Below, in pieces: positions 32,686 to 42,035 of a stretch of 64,000 bases of DNA (position 1 is its first letter; each line of letters begins with the position of its first letter). Location: positions 4,030,001 to 4,094,000 of the forward strand of contig NZ_JAUSZL010000002.1 of the NCBI RefSeq assembly GCF_030817535.1, given 5' to 3'. Both the position numbers and the translations under genes were made by a program. The notes under the pieces were generated by a model. That model was given only the letters and a program-made list of their open reading frames with translations, was not told where the DNA came from and ran no database searches. This stretch comes from Streptomyces sp. V3I8. GTDB taxonomy: Bacteria > Actinomycetota > Actinomycetes > Streptomycetales > Streptomycetaceae.

Positions 32686-33447
32686 CTACCCGACGAGGCT
32701 GACGTCCGAACCCTTCACGTCGATGTCGACGCCCTTGTCCGCCGCCTTCACCTTGTCGAGCTTGATGCCGCCCGGCAGACCGTCGATCTTCTGCTGGAAG
32801 TCGGTGATCAGGCGGACCTTCTCCTCGGCGAGCCGCACGCCCAGGTTGGGGAGGGAGTCGGCCTGCACCTCCACGGTGTCGCCCTTGACCCTGACCGAGC
32901 TGAGTACGGAGACCGGCTGGGGAAGCTTCCGGCCGAGCACGGTGGCCTCCACCTCGACCTTGATCTTGCCGTTGCCGCCGTCGGAGAGGCCGACCACCTG
33001 GGCGGTGACCCCGGTCGCCACGTCCACGGGTTCGCCCTTGGCCACCTTGAGCAGTTCGGCGTACGAGATCGTGGCCGTGCCGGTGGCCGAGGTGGCCTTC
33101 GCGGAGCTGTAGTCGCCGGAGAACGCGACGCCGCGCATATGGGCGGTGAGGTTGCCGATAAGGATCTTGTCGGGCGCGTCGCCGGAGCCCGCGCCGGTCG
33201 TGGCGCCGCTCGTGTCGGCCTCGTAGTCCTTGATGCCGACCTCGACCTCGTCCAGTTCGCCGCCGACGACCTGGGTGAGGAAGGGGAAGCCCTTGATCGA
33301 CACGTCCGGGGTGCTGGCCAGGCCCTCGTTGGTCCGCAGCCTGTCCGCCGCCTCGTCCTCGGCGAAGCCGACGGCCACGCGGTCGGCGATGACGAACAGT
33401 CCGCCCAGGACGACGGTCACGATCAGAAGTATTCGCAGTGCTCGCAT
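32686..33447 (-). CDS. DUF2993 (LmeA-like) exported lipid-binding protein
   Basis: 253 residues. Signal anchor at about 3-20 (RILLIVTVVLGGLFVIADRV), then a DUF2993 domain with GFPFLTQVVGGELDEVEVGI and the terminal GGIKLDKVKAADKGVDIDVK. The mycobacterial member LmeA supports lipomannan elongation in the periplasm; the role in Streptomyces is unknown. The start at 33447 is the only one that puts the hydrophobic segment at the N-terminus. Confidence 0.85.
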   Translation of the reverse strand: MRALRILLIVTVVLGGLFVIADRVAVGFAEDEAADRLRTNEGLASTPDVSIKGFPFLTQVVGGELDEVEVGIKDYEADTSGATTGAGSGDAPDKILIGNLTAHMRGVAFSGDYSSAKATSATGTATISYAELLKVAKGEPVDVATGVTAQVVGLSDGGNGKIKVEVEATVLGRKLPQPVSVLSSVRVKGDTVEVQADSLPNLGVRLAEEKVRLITDFQQKIDGLPGGIKLDKVKAADKGVDIDVKGSDVSLVG

Positions 33448-33570
33448 GGCTTCGTGTTCCCCACCTTCGGTCTTCTGTGCGCGAGGGTAACCCGCGGGTA
33501 GGGCCTCCGGCCGGGGGAGGGGGTTGTTGTCGATCACCTGTGACAGGTGGGTGGCCGGTGAAGGCGTTCC

Positions 33571-33589
33571 CCGGGGGCTGCGCCCCCGG
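33571..33589 (-). terminator. terminator hairpin
   Basis: CCGGGGGCTGCGCCCCCGG: 8-bp perfect stem, 3-base loop, 24 bases past the stop of the Gln-rich membrane protein gene. A second small hairpin (GAGGGAAACCCTC) overlaps the stop codon. Confidence 0.75.
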
Positions 33590-33612
33590 ACCCCAGCGTT
33601 CGAGGGAAACCC

Positions 33613-34884
33613 TCAGACCACGACCCGGCCCAAGACATAGACCGCCGGGGCCGCCGCCGCCAACGGGAGCGCCACCCCCGCCGTGAAGTGGACGAACCTC
33701 GACGGGTAGTCGTAACTGGCGACCCGGTGGCCGACCAGCGCACAGACCCCCGCCCCGGCACCGAGAAGAGCCCCGCCCGAACCCACTCCGGCCAGCCCGC
33801 CGACGGCGATACCGGCCCCCGCCGCCGCGAGCACGGCCACGACCACCGACACCGCCGTCGGCAACGGCAGCGCCCGCGCGAGGACGGCCACCGCGACCGC
33901 CACCCCGCCCACGGTCACCGCGTCCGGATCGGCGGCGAGATGCCCCGCCGCGATGATCGCCAGTGCCGCCGAGACGACCGTGGCCATCAGGCCGTACATC
34001 CGCTCGTCGGGCTCGGCGTGGCTGCGCAGCTGGAGGACCAGGGTCAGCAGCACCCAGACACCGAGCGTGCCGAGGATCGCGGCGGGCGCGTTCTCCCGGC
34101 CGGCCGCGAGGAGGGCCACGTCCGCGACGAGCGCACCCGCGAAGGCGAGCGCGATGCCCTGCCGGGCCGGCCACATCCCGTTCAGCCGGAACCAGCCCGC
34201 CGCGGTCACCGCCTGGAGGACCACCAGCGGCACGACCAGCGCGTACTGCCCGACCGCCGCCGCGCCGGCGAGCAGCAGGGCGAGGACGGCCGTCAGCGCG
34301 GCCGGCTGTCCGCCGGGCTCAATGATCGGCGAACGTCCCTCGGCGCGGGCCCGTTGCGCGTCGGTGATCCGCGCGTTGCCGGTGACGGTGGCCGGACCGT
34401 AGCCGGAGGCGGGGTCAGGGGGAGAGACGGAGGGAGAGGGAGAGGGAGAAGCAGGGGTCGCGAAGACGGGTTCCTGCGCCGGGTGACCCTGCGCCTGGCC
34501 GTACGGCTGCTGCTGCGACTGCGGCATCGGCTGCCCCACGACTCCGTACTGCGCGCCATGCGTGCCGTACGACGCCTCGCCCGGGCCCTGCTGCGGCAGG
34601 TACGCCGTGTCCACGGCCGGTGTCACCGGTGGCTGGACCCGGGTCTCCCAGGTCTGGCCCTCCCACTGCTGGGTGTACTGCTGCTGCGCGGCGGCCTCGC
34701 CGTACTGCTGCTGCCCGGGCCACCCGGACACCGGCGGTTGCTGCTGCTGATGCTGCTGTTGCTGTTGCTGCTGCCGGTACGGGTCGTAGCCCTCGTACGG
34801 AACCTCGTACGGGCCGTTGTCCCCGCCCTCACGCGAGCCCTCGTACGAGCCCTCGTACGCGCCTTCATACGGCTGGTTGCTCAT
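33613..34884 (-). CDS. membrane protein with Gln/Tyr-rich cytosolic head
   Basis: 423 residues. The N-terminal ~190 residues are low complexity (YEG repeats, polyglutamine with one His, PQSQQQPYGQAQ). The rest contains about ten hydrophobic segments (about 200-423) separated by short loops, with little charge. No transport or enzyme signature is seen. It lies 7 bp after the MoaD-like gene on the same strand. The Gln-rich head suggests disorder or condensate-type interaction; that is speculation. Confidence 0.8.
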   Translation of the reverse strand: MSNQPYEGAYEGSYEGSREGGDNGPYEVPYEGYDPYRQQQQQQQHQQQQPPVSGWPGQQQYGEAAAQQQYTQQWEGQTWETRVQPPVTPAVDTAYLPQQGPGEASYGTHGAQYGVVGQPMPQSQQQPYGQAQGHPAQEPVFATPASPSPSPSVSPPDPASGYGPATVTGNARITDAQRARAEGRSPIIEPGGQPAALTAVLALLLAGAAAVGQYALVVPLVVLQAVTAAGWFRLNGMWPARQGIALAFAGALVADVALLAAGRENAPAAILGTLGVWVLLTLVLQLRSHAEPDERMYGLMATVVSAALAIIAAGHLAADPDAVTVGGVAVAVAVLARALPLPTAVSVVVAVLAAAGAGIAVGGLAGVGSGGALLGAGAGVCALVGHRVASYDYPSRFVHFTAGVALPLAAAAPAVYVLGRVVV

Positions 34885-34891
34885 GGTCCCG

Positions 34892-35146
34892 TCACCCTCC
34901 TGCGAACGGCGGGAGCACCTCGACCGTGCCGCCCTCGGCCAGCCGTACCGTCTCATGCCCGCGGGTGCCCGCGGGATCGCCGTCGATGAGGAACGAGCAT
35001 CGCCGCAGCACGCGGGAGAGTTCGCCGGGGTGTCGCTCACGTACGGCGTCGAGTGCCTGCGCGAGGGTCTCCGCCTCGTACGGCTCCTCGGCCACACCTG
35101 CGGCGGCCTTGGCGGCGGCCCAGTAACGCACCGTGCCCTTTGCCAT
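34892..35146 (-). CDS. MoaD/ThiS-family sulfur-carrier-like protein
   Basis: 84 residues, ubiquitin-like fold, ending in PPFAGG. The C-terminal Gly-Gly is the thiocarboxylate site in MoaD/ThiS proteins, which donate sulfur in molybdopterin, thiamine or cysteine synthesis. GAGGAA precedes the ATG. No moaE or thiG is adjacent, so the pathway cannot be assigned. Confidence 0.88.
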   Translation of the reverse strand: MAKGTVRYWAAAKAAAGVAEEPYEAETLAQALDAVRERHPGELSRVLRRCSFLIDGDPAGTRGHETVRLAEGGTVEVLPPFAGG

Positions 35147-35208
35147 CTGGATTCCTCGATCAACGGTGGAAAAACGGGTGACGGACACCGCCAGGCTAGG
35201 CCCCGCCG

Positions 35209-36105
35209 TCAAATTCCGGTGTGCCGGGCGGCCCACTCCCCGATGCGGGACAGCAGTTCGTCGTCGGCCGCGTTCTCGGCGTGGCCCATCCCCCGCTCCA
35301 GCCACAGTTCCGCGTGGCCGCCCGACGCGGCGGCCAGCATGCGCGGGTGGTCCACCGGGAAGTAGCCGTCCCGGTCGCCGTGGACGATGAGGAGGGGGGT
35401 CGGCGCGATCAGCGGGACCGACTCCACCGGGGAGGACGGGACCGGGTCCCAGTCGCGGTGGTGGATGCGGGTGCGCAGCCCGTAGCGGCCGACCGCGCGG
35501 CCCACCGGCCGCGTTACCAGCCAGTGCAGGCGGCGCATAGGGGCCGTACCGCGGTAGTACCAACGGGCGGGGGCGCTGACCGACACCACCGCGTCCGAAT
35601 GCGCTCCTGTGCGCCCCTCGTGCTCCGCCCCGCTCCGCGGGTGCAGCGCCGCGTGCCGGAGCACCACCGAGCCGCCCATGGAGAACCCGACGGTCGCCAC
35701 CCGGGTGTGACCGAGCTCTCTCGCCCACTCCACGGCCGCCGCCAGGTCGAGCACCTCGCGGTCGCCGACCGTGGAGCGCCCGCCGGAGGCTCCGTGGCCG
35801 CGGAAGGAGAAGGTGACCACGGCCGCGTACTGCGCGAAGGCGGTCGCCGCCCGCCGGACGTGCGGGCGTTCCAGGTCGCCCGTGAAGCCGTGCGCCATGA
35901 CGACGACGGGGGCCGCGCAGATGTCGGACGTGCCCGCTCGGGGCTGGTACGCGGCGTCGATCGTGACACCGTCGACGGTGCGCAGAAATCTTCGCAGCGC
36001 CCCTCCCGGGGCTCCTTCCGGCCACCCTTGTGTACATCTTTTCGCCGTCTCAGGTTCTGGACGAATGAAAGATCGCGTCACATGACCTGCCGGACCGTGG
36101 TTCAT
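35209..36105 (-). CDS. alpha/beta hydrolase
   Basis: 298 residues. Catalytic Ser in VGFSMGGSV (nucleophile elbow), oxyanion region MAHGFTGDLERP and FSFRGHGASGG, acid in IVHGDRDGYFP and His in RGMGHAENAAD, so the triad is complete. No signal peptide is seen. Substrate unknown. The start is uncertain: ATG at 36105 or a GTG eight codons later with AGG upstream. Divergent from glnR. Confidence 0.8.
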   Translation of the reverse strand: MNHGPAGHVTRSFIRPEPETAKRCTQGWPEGAPGGALRRFLRTVDGVTIDAAYQPRAGTSDICAAPVVVMAHGFTGDLERPHVRRAATAFAQYAAVVTFSFRGHGASGGRSTVGDREVLDLAAAVEWARELGHTRVATVGFSMGGSVVLRHAALHPRSGAEHEGRTGAHSDAVVSVSAPARWYYRGTAPMRRLHWLVTRPVGRAVGRYGLRTRIHHRDWDPVPSSPVESVPLIAPTPLLIVHGDRDGYFPVDHPRMLAAASGGHAELWLERGMGHAENAADDELLSRIGEWAARHTGI

Positions 36106-36173
36106 GTGGGCTATTCTGCTGGGCAGAGGACTCGGGCAGTGAAGCCCCCGGGTCCTTTTGCGCTTTCTGGAGC

Positions 36174-36197
36174 GTTGTATACGAACGCTGTATACGA
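36174..36197. promoter_or_regulatory. paired GTATAC elements upstream of glnR
   Basis: GTTGTATACGA (36174) and GCTGTATACGA (36187), 13 bases apart, in the divergent region of the hydrolase and glnR. Possible operator or promoter; not the published GlnR-box pattern. Confidence 0.5.
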
Positions 36198-36250
36198 CGT
36201 TGAGCAGTGCCGAAAACGTCCTCGCAGGGACCGAGGAGGAACCAGACGTT

Positions 36251-36307
36251 ATGGGCGAGCGAACCGTGCGTGACCGTATGACGACCCAGGCAGGTGGGGC
36301 GCGATGA
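36251..36307 (+). CDS. 18-codon upstream ORF translationally coupled to glnR
   Basis: ATG at 36251 is preceded by GAGGAGG (11 bases), the best ribosome-binding site in the region. The frame encodes [18 protein letters not shown] and its TGA overlaps the glnR ATG (ATGA). glnR itself has only CAGGTGGGG before its start. Either a coupled leader or, less likely, an extended translation start in another frame. Confidence 0.55.
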   Translation: MGERTVRDRMTTQAGGAR

Positions 36308-37134
36308 GCTCTCTGCTGCTCCTTACCAATGCCCTCCAGCCGTCGACGGAGGTGCTCCCCGCCCTCGGCCTGCTGCTGCACAACGTGCGCGTGGCTCCGG
36401 CGGAGGGGCCCGCTCTCGTCGACACCCCCGGTGCCGATGTCATCCTCATCGACGGCCGCCGCGACCTCCCGCAGGTCCGCAGCCTCTGTCAGCTGCTGCG
36501 CTCCACCGGGCCCGGCTGTCCGCTCGTCCTCGTCGTGACGGAGGGCGGTCTCGCGGCCGTCACCGCCGACTGGGGCATCGACGACGTCCTGCTGGACACG
36601 GCGGGTCCGGCCGAGGTCGAGGCCCGGCTGCGGCTGGCCATGGGCCGCCAGCAGATCGTCAACGACGACTCCCCCATGGAGATCCGCAACGGCGACCTCT
36701 CCGTGGACGAGGCCACCTACAGCGCCAAGCTCAAGGGCCGGGTCCTCGACCTGACCTTCAAGGAGTTCGAGCTCCTGAAGTACCTCGCCCAGCACCCGGG
36801 CCGCGTCTTCACCCGCGCCCAGCTGCTGCAGGAGGTCTGGGGCTACGACTACTTCGGCGGTACTCGGACCGTGGACGTGCACGTACGGCGGCTGCGCGCG
36901 AAGCTCGGCCCCGAGCACGAGTCGCTCATCGGGACCGTCCGGAACGTCGGTTATCGATTCGTTACACCGGAGAAGGCGGAGCGGACCCCGGACGAGACGA
37001 AGACCAAGGCCGCGCAGCCAAAGCCGGAGGATGCGGACGAGACGGCGCACCTCGACGCCGCCGGCGCCGACGGGGCGGCGGCGAAGGCCCCCGCGAAGGC
37101 CCAGGAAGAAGCCGTACGACCCGCCCGGCGGTAG
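36304..37134 (+). CDS. glnR: global nitrogen regulator GlnR
   Basis: 276 residues. Atypical OmpR-type response regulator: the N-terminal receiver (about 1-115) lacks the usual acidic pocket but keeps Asp in [11 protein letters not shown], and works as a non-phosphorylated dimer. The winged-helix DNA-binding domain (about 125-222) reads [44 protein letters not shown] variable Lys/Asp/Ala-rich tail follows (225-276). GlnR activates glnA, glnII, amtB-glnK and others under nitrogen limitation. Monocistronic, followed after 23 bp by the LacI gene with its own promoter. Confidence 0.95.
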   Translation: MSSLLLLTNALQPSTEVLPALGLLLHNVRVAPAEGPALVDTPGADVILIDGRRDLPQVRSLCQLLRSTGPGCPLVLVVTEGGLAAVTADWGIDDVLLDTAGPAEVEARLRLAMGRQQIVNDDSPMEIRNGDLSVDEATYSAKLKGRVLDLTFKEFELLKYLAQHPGRVFTRAQLLQEVWGYDYFGGTRTVDVHVRRLRAKLGPEHESLIGTVRNVGYRFVTPEKAERTPDETKTKAAQPKPEDADETAHLDAAGADGAAAKAPAKAQEEAVRPARR

Positions 37135-37145
37135 GTCCATCCGCG

Positions 37146-37151
37146 TAGACT
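37146..37151 (+). promoter_or_regulatory. predicted -10 (TAGACT) of a leaderless transcript
   Basis: Six bases before the GTG at 37158. Confidence 0.55.
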
Positions 37152-37157
37152 CCGCGC

Positions 37158-38177
37158 GTGGCCAAGGTGACTCGGGATGACGTGGCGCGACTGGCGGGTA
37201 CTTCCACCGCCGTCGTCAGCTATGTCATCAACAACGGACCCCGGCCGGTCGCCCCGGCCACGCGCGAGCGTGTCCTCGCCGCGATCAAGGAGCTGAGCTA
37301 CCGGCCGGACCGCGTCGCCCAGGCCATGGCGTCGCGGCGCACGGACCTCATAGGCCTGATCGTGCCGGACGCGCGCCAGCCCTTCTTCGGGGAGATGGCG
37401 CACGCGGTCGAACAGGCCGCGTCCGAGCGCGGGAAGATGGTGCTCGTCGGCAACTCCGACTACGTCGGCGAGCGCGAGGTCCACTATCTGCGGGCCTTCC
37501 TCGGTATGCGGGTCTCGGGGCTCATCCTCGTCAGCCACGCGCTGAACGACCTGGCCGCCGCCGAGATCGAGGCGTGGGACGCCCGGGTGGTGCTGCTGCA
37601 CGAGCGGCCCGAGGCGATCGACGACGTCGCGGTCGTCACGGACGACGTGGGCGGGGCGCAGCTCGCCACGCAGCACCTGCTGGACCACGGCTACGCGTAC
37701 GTGGCCTGTCTGGGCGGTGTCGCCGAGACCCCGACCGTCGGTGACCCGGTCTCCGACCACGTCGAGGGGTGGCGGCGGGCGATGCACGGGGCGGGGCACC
37801 CGACCGAGGGCCGCCTCTTCGAGGCGCTCTACAACCGGTACGACGCGTACCAGGTGGGGCTGCGGCTGCTGGCGGGCCCCGACCGGCCGCCGGCGATCTT
37901 CTGCTCCACCGACGACCAGGCGATCGGGGTGCTGCGGGCGGCCCGTGAGCTGCGGATCGACGTGCCGGGCGAGCTGGCCGTCGCCGGGTTCGACGACATC
38001 AAGGAAGCGGCGTTGACCGACCCGCCGCTGACCACCATCGCGAGCGACCGGTCCGCGATGGCCCGGGCGGCCGTCGATCTGGTGCTCGACGACGGGCTGC
38101 GGGTCGCCGGTGCGCGGCGGGAGCGGTTGAAGCTGTTCCCGTCCTCTCTGGTGGTCCGGCGCAGCTGCGGCTGTTAG
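37158..38177 (+). CDS. LacI-family transcriptional regulator
   Basis: 339 residues. HTH at the extreme N-terminus ([20 protein letters not shown], then INNG), hinge [14 protein letters not shown], and a periplasmic-binding-protein-like effector domain (about 63-335). Its target cannot be read from sequence; no sugar-uptake genes are adjacent. The GTG start is fixed by the HTH and by TAGACT 6 bases upstream. Confidence 0.9.
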   Translation: MAKVTRDDVARLAGTSTAVVSYVINNGPRPVAPATRERVLAAIKELSYRPDRVAQAMASRRTDLIGLIVPDARQPFFGEMAHAVEQAASERGKMVLVGNSDYVGEREVHYLRAFLGMRVSGLILVSHALNDLAAAEIEAWDARVVLLHERPEAIDDVAVVTDDVGGAQLATQHLLDHGYAYVACLGGVAETPTVGDPVSDHVEGWRRAMHGAGHPTEGRLFEALYNRYDAYQVGLRLLAGPDRPPAIFCSTDDQAIGVLRAARELRIDVPGELAVAGFDDIKEAALTDPPLTTIASDRSAMARAAVDLVLDDGLRVAGARRERLKLFPSSLVVRRSCGC

Positions 38178-38181
38178 GCGC

Positions 38182-38265
38182 GGGTACGGGTGACCGTGCA
38201 GGTGCGGGTGATCGTGCAGGTGTGGGTGACCGTGCGGGTGCGTCGTGGCCGTGCGGGTGCGTCGT
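38182..38265. repeat. GTGCGGGTG-type tandem repeats
   Basis: Imperfect 12- to 18-bp units (GTGACCGTGCAGGTGCGG and variants) after the LacI stop. Confidence 0.7.
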
Positions 38266-38293
38266 GGCCGGTCGCGCGGTTCCCCGCGCCCCT
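38266..38293. repeat. dispersed 28-bp intergenic repeat, copy 1
   Basis: Core CGCGCGGTTCCCCGCGCCCC; identical over 28 bp to 53998-54025. A common motif in Streptomyces intergenic DNA. Confidence 0.85.
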
Positions 38294-38299
38294 GAAAGC

Positions 38300-38323
38300 C
38301 GGCCCCGCCGAGTGGCGGGGCCG
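38300..38323. terminator. bidirectional hairpin
   Basis: CGGCCCCGCC, loop GAGT, then GGCGGGGCCG: 10-bp perfect stem between the convergent LacI and protease genes. Confidence 0.75.
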
Positions 38324-38355
38324 ACGCGTGCTCCCGTCAAGCCGGGACAGTCGCC

Positions 38356-40116
38356 CTAGAACAGCAGGTTGTACTGGTTGAAGCCGGTGCCCAGGCTGGT
38401 ACGGGCCGCGAACAGGTCCGCGCTCGCCTTGTTCGTGCCCTTGTAGAGCCAGAGCTTGCCCGCCGAGTCACGGGTCATGACGTCGGCGATGCCGTCGCCC
38501 GTCACGTCGCCGTTGGAGACGTACGACGTGAAGTTCCAGCCGGTACGGGCCTTGATCCGGGCCGACCAGGGGGTCTTCTCCTTGCCGGTGCCGCGGTAGA
38601 GCCACAGGGTGCCGTCCGTGGAGCGGACGAGCAGGTCGGGCCTGCCGTCGCCGGAGAGGTCGCCGTGGCCGAAGACCTTGACGTTCTTCCAGGCGCCGCT
38701 GACGACCTTGACCTTGCCGTGGAACTGGCCGTTGCCCCGGCCCGGGTAGAGGTAGACCGAGCCGTCGGCGTCCACCGCGAGCAGGTCCGGGCGGGCGTCG
38801 CCCGTCAGGTCGCCGGGGATCGCGTACGACTTGTAGCCGCCCCAGACCGAGCTGATCTGCATCCAGGCCCAGTCGCCGACGGAGTGGTCCAGGTAGCTGC
38901 GGTACAGCTTGCCGTCGGTCTTGTCCCGGATGACCAGGTCCTGGTAGTAGTCCCGGTCCAGGTCGGCCTGCAGGGCCCAGGAGGCGTTCTGCCAGCCGTC
39001 GCCCTGGTAGGCGCGCTGCGCGAGCGAGGTGCCCTTGCTGCTCTGCCGGAAGAGGCCGCCCGAGGGCGTACGGGCCAGCAGGTCGGCGCGGCCGTCGTAC
39101 GACAGGTCGGTGTCGTCGACGCGCGGCTGGGCCGCCCAGGCGTACGAGCTCACCTTGGTGAAGACCGGGTAGGCGCCCTTCGCGGTGCAGCCCGCGACGC
39201 CCCAGGAGACGATGCCGACGATCTTGCCGCCGGCGACGAGCGGGCCGCCCGAGTCACCGTTGCAGGTGCTGTCGGTCCCCTCGTCGGCGCCGGTGGCGGG
39301 CTTTCCCGCGCAGGTCATCGAGCCGGCGATGAAGTAGTCCCCGTCGAGGACCGACGCCATCGCGCTCTTGCAGGTCGCGTCGGCGACCAGCGGCAGGTTC
39401 GCCTTCTTCAGCTTCGTCGAGAGGGTGGCGTCCTCGGCCCCCGACGTCAGGCCCCAGCCGTAGACGGTGCCGGTGGTGCCGGCCTTGTAGAGCGCGCTGT
39501 CGTCGGACGCGGCCAGGGGCAGGGTCGGCCGGTCGAGCAGCGGGCGGTCCAGGGTGAGGACCGCGATGTCGTTCTGGACGGTGTCGTCGTCGTAGCGCGG
39601 GTGGTTCCACTGCCGCAGTACGCCCGCGGGGGTGCCGGTCGCGTAGTCGTCGAGGTCGGTGGTGCCGGCCAGGACCGCGCCGTTGCCCACCCAGTCCAGG
39701 CCCGCGACGCAGTGCGCGGCGGTGAGGACCTTGTTCGGGGCGACGAGGGCGCCGCCGCAGAAGTAGCCGTCGCCGGTGGCCGGCTCGTAGTAGCCGAGCT
39801 GGACCATCCACGGGGCACCGGCGATGGTGGTCTCGCCGCCGCCGATGATGAACGGCGACTTCGACGGCGAGGCGTCGTCCGGGGTCTCGCCGGTCGCCTT
39901 CGCGGCCTCGACGATGCGGTCGCGCAGTTCCCTCTTGGAGGCGACCGGCGCGGCGGGCTGTGCGAGGCCCGCGGCGGGCAGGCCCCCGGCGGGACCGTCG
40001 GCCGCGGTGGCCGGCTGGGCCGCGAGGACGCCGGCGCAACTCAGCGCCAGCGCGAGTGCGGCCGCGGGGAACGCCGTGGCCGGACGTCTCCAGCGGCTGC
40101 GCGGAGCAGGTATCAC
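38356..40116 (-). CDS. secreted trypsin-like serine protease with FG-GAP repeats
   Basis: 586 residues. Signal peptide 1-39 (ends PATAAD), short pro-region, trypsin domain (about 90-325) with FCGGALVAPNKVLTAAHCVA (His), NDIAVLTLDRPL (Asp) and CNGDSGGPLV (Ser; specificity pocket Asp 6 residues before). The C-terminal ~250 residues carry about five VCBS/FG-GAP-like repeats (DLTGDARPDLLAVDADGSVY, DLSGDGRPDLLVRSTDGTLW, DVTGDGIADVMTRDSAGKLW). These form a calcium-binding propeller often used for surface or substrate binding. GTG start at 40116 after GGGAGACC. Confidence 0.92.
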   Translation of the reverse strand: MIPAPRSRWRRPATAFPAAALALALSCAGVLAAQPATAADGPAGGLPAAGLAQPAAPVASKRELRDRIVEAAKATGETPDDASPSKSPFIIGGGETTIAGAPWMVQLGYYEPATGDGYFCGGALVAPNKVLTAAHCVAGLDWVGNGAVLAGTTDLDDYATGTPAGVLRQWNHPRYDDDTVQNDIAVLTLDRPLLDRPTLPLAASDDSALYKAGTTGTVYGWGLTSGAEDATLSTKLKKANLPLVADATCKSAMASVLDGDYFIAGSMTCAGKPATGADEGTDSTCNGDSGGPLVAGGKIVGIVSWGVAGCTAKGAYPVFTKVSSYAWAAQPRVDDTDLSYDGRADLLARTPSGGLFRQSSKGTSLAQRAYQGDGWQNASWALQADLDRDYYQDLVIRDKTDGKLYRSYLDHSVGDWAWMQISSVWGGYKSYAIPGDLTGDARPDLLAVDADGSVYLYPGRGNGQFHGKVKVVSGAWKNVKVFGHGDLSGDGRPDLLVRSTDGTLWLYRGTGKEKTPWSARIKARTGWNFTSYVSNGDVTGDGIADVMTRDSAGKLWLYKGTNKASADLFAARTSLGTGFNQYNLLF

Positions 40117-40144
40117 TCAGGTCTCCCGAGATGGTGGGGCGTGG

Positions 40145-40240
40145 TCGCCCACGACGGTGATGTGCGGTCGTCCACGACGGTGACGTGCGGTCGCACATGA
40201 GGGTGACGTGCGGTCGCCCACGAGGGCGATGTGTCGTGAA
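40145..40240. repeat. four 23-bp tandem repeats
   Basis: Units with the pattern CGCCCACGACGGTGATGTGC.. repeated four times with few changes, upstream of the secreted protease gene and inside the 341-bp divergent spacer. The remainder (40241-40457) holds the promoter region of the HtrA-like gene and nothing else I recognise. Confidence 0.8.
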
Positions 40241-40457
40241 CCCACCAAGCCTGCGCCCCGCGAACCTCCTTGCACACGTACTTCACAGCAGACCGACAAG
40301 TGTTCGTCCGCCGCTTCCGTCACATCACGGCGCGGCAACCCGCCGTTTCCCCGGTATCACCGGGATCCGGCGCCTTTATATCGGGCATACGAGGTTCTGT
40401 CGGGCTTCTCAGGGAGCACTCAGGGAGCTCTCATGGTCGGGCGACAGAGTCTGACCC

Positions 40458-41582
40458 ATGACCGAGAGCTTCCGCCGCAGCGGCGAGTACCCCCAGGGCG
40501 ACCACCAGCAGTCCACGTACTCAGGACAGCCGTACGAGCAGTCGCACGACCAGACCCACGCCTCCTCCGTGAACCCGGAGTGGCCGCCCCCGCCGGCGTA
40601 CCGGCCGGACCGGCAGCAGGGCGGCTCCGCTCCCACCGCCCTCCTCACGGAGCCCGTGTCCGCCGCTCCCGCCGCACCCCGCAAGCGCGCCAAGGGGCCG
40701 CTGGCGCTGCTGGCCGCCGTCGCGATCGCCGCGGCGGCCGTGGGCGGCGGTACCGCGTACGCCTTCCAGGAGCTGACCGGCAACGACACCGCGGCCGCCG
40801 GCAGCGGCACGAGCACCAGCGTCGTGGCCGCGAGCAGGAAGGGCACGGTCGCCGGGGTCGCGGAGGCGGTCAGCCCGAGCATCGTCGAGATCAGCGCGAC
40901 CTCGAACGCGGGCTCGTCCACCGGTTCCGGCGTGGTCGTCACGACCGGCGGCGAGATCATCACCAACAACCACGTGATCTCCGGCGCCTCGCAGATAAAG
41001 GTGCAGCTGCACAACGGCAAGTCGTACACCGCGAGCGTCGTCGGCACCGACAGCAAGAAGGACCTGGCGCTGATCGAGCTGAAGGACGCGCCGTCCGGTC
41101 TGACGCCCGCGACGCTCGGCGACTCCGACGCCGTCAAGGTCGGCGACGAGGTCGTGGCGATCGGCTCCCCCGAGGGCCTGACCGGCACGGTCACCAGCGG
41201 TATCGTCTCCGCGCTCGACCGGGACGTCACCGTCTCCACCGACGAGAGCCAGGGCCAGCAGCAGCAACAGCAGCAGGGCGGTGGCGGCAGCGACCAGTGG
41301 CCGTTCGAGTTCGGCGGGCAGCAGTTCAACGGCGACACCGGCTCGTCCACGACGACGTACAAGGCGCTCCAGACCGACGCATCCCTCAACCCGGGCAACT
41401 CCGGCGGCGCGCTGATCGACATGAACGGCAACATCATCGGCATCAACTCCGCGATGTACTCGGCCGCCACGGACTCCTCGTCCTCGTCGAGCGCCGGCAG
41501 CGTCGGTCTCGGCTTCGCCATCCCGGTCAACACCGTCAAGGCCGACCTGGCCTCGCTCCGGTCCGGCGGTTCCGACAGCTGA
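40458..41582 (+). CDS. HtrA-like membrane-anchored serine protease without PDZ domain
   Basis: 374 residues. Gln/Pro/Ser-rich cytosolic head (1-78), one membrane segment (about 80-103), trypsin-like domain (about 130-370) with ITNNHVISGA (His), KKDLALIELK (Asp) and LNPGNSGGALID (Ser). The PDZ domain of DegP/PepD is missing, and a polyglutamine/Gly insert sits before the Ser loop (QQQQQQQGGGGS). It is expected to process or degrade envelope proteins. It precedes an MprAB-like two-component system, as pepD follows mprAB in mycobacteria, so envelope-stress control is likely. Confidence 0.9.
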   Translation: MTESFRRSGEYPQGDHQQSTYSGQPYEQSHDQTHASSVNPEWPPPPAYRPDRQQGGSAPTALLTEPVSAAPAAPRKRAKGPLALLAAVAIAAAAVGGGTAYAFQELTGNDTAAAGSGTSTSVVAASRKGTVAGVAEAVSPSIVEISATSNAGSSTGSGVVVTTGGEIITNNHVISGASQIKVQLHNGKSYTASVVGTDSKKDLALIELKDAPSGLTPATLGDSDAVKVGDEVVAIGSPEGLTGTVTSGIVSALDRDVTVSTDESQGQQQQQQQGGGGSDQWPFEFGGQQFNGDTGSSTTTYKALQTDASLNPGNSGGALIDMNGNIIGINSAMYSAATDSSSSSSAGSVGLGFAIPVNTVKADLASLRSGGSDS

Positions 41583-41679
41583 GCGGAATCCCCGCCTCTT
41601 CTCCCGACCCCTTCCTCCCTCCCGGTTCTCTTCCTCCCTCCCGACCCGACCCGCCCCGTCCCAGACTCCGGAGGCCGTC

Positions 41680-41913
41680 ATGCTGATCAAGAACGTGTCC
41701 CACACCCTCGTGAGCGCCGGTCCCGGCAGTCCCGGCGGCTCCGCCGGCCCGTCCGATCCGGCAGGGTTCGCGCTGGCCCTCGCGGTGGCGTACGAGCTGC
41801 ACGCACCGGCGCCCCGGGCGCCCGAGCTGGCCGCCGCGCGGGCGCCGCGCGGTACGGCCCGCCGAAGCTCCGCCGCGGCCCGCACCCGCACCCGCCGTAC
41901 CGCGCGGGGCTGA
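41680..41913 (+). CDS. possible small protein, Ala/Pro/Arg-rich
   Basis: 77 residues after GGAGGCCGTC, a good ribosome-binding site. It begins [20 protein letters not shown] and ends in an Arg-rich tail. No family, no membrane segment beyond a weak one at about 30-40. It may be a real small gene or a chance frame in the 453-bp spacer between the protease and the response regulator. Confidence 0.4.
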   Translation: MLIKNVSHTLVSAGPGSPGGSAGPSDPAGFALALAVAYELHAPAPRAPELAAARAPRGTARRSSAAARTRTRRTARG

Positions 41914-42035
41914 TCCCCCGGGGATCGCGACCGCCCCGACCTCCAGGGCCCGGCGACGCTACGAGAACGGCCCGCGGACGTGCGAGGCTGAAAGCGCCCC
42001 GCCCCCATCCCACCGCACCCGAGGAACTGACCGCG

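Noticed and set aside
40208-41686. 492-codon plus-strand frame overlapping the HtrA-like gene
   Set aside because: Arg-rich out-of-phase translation; the real protease frame at 40458 has the full catalytic triad.
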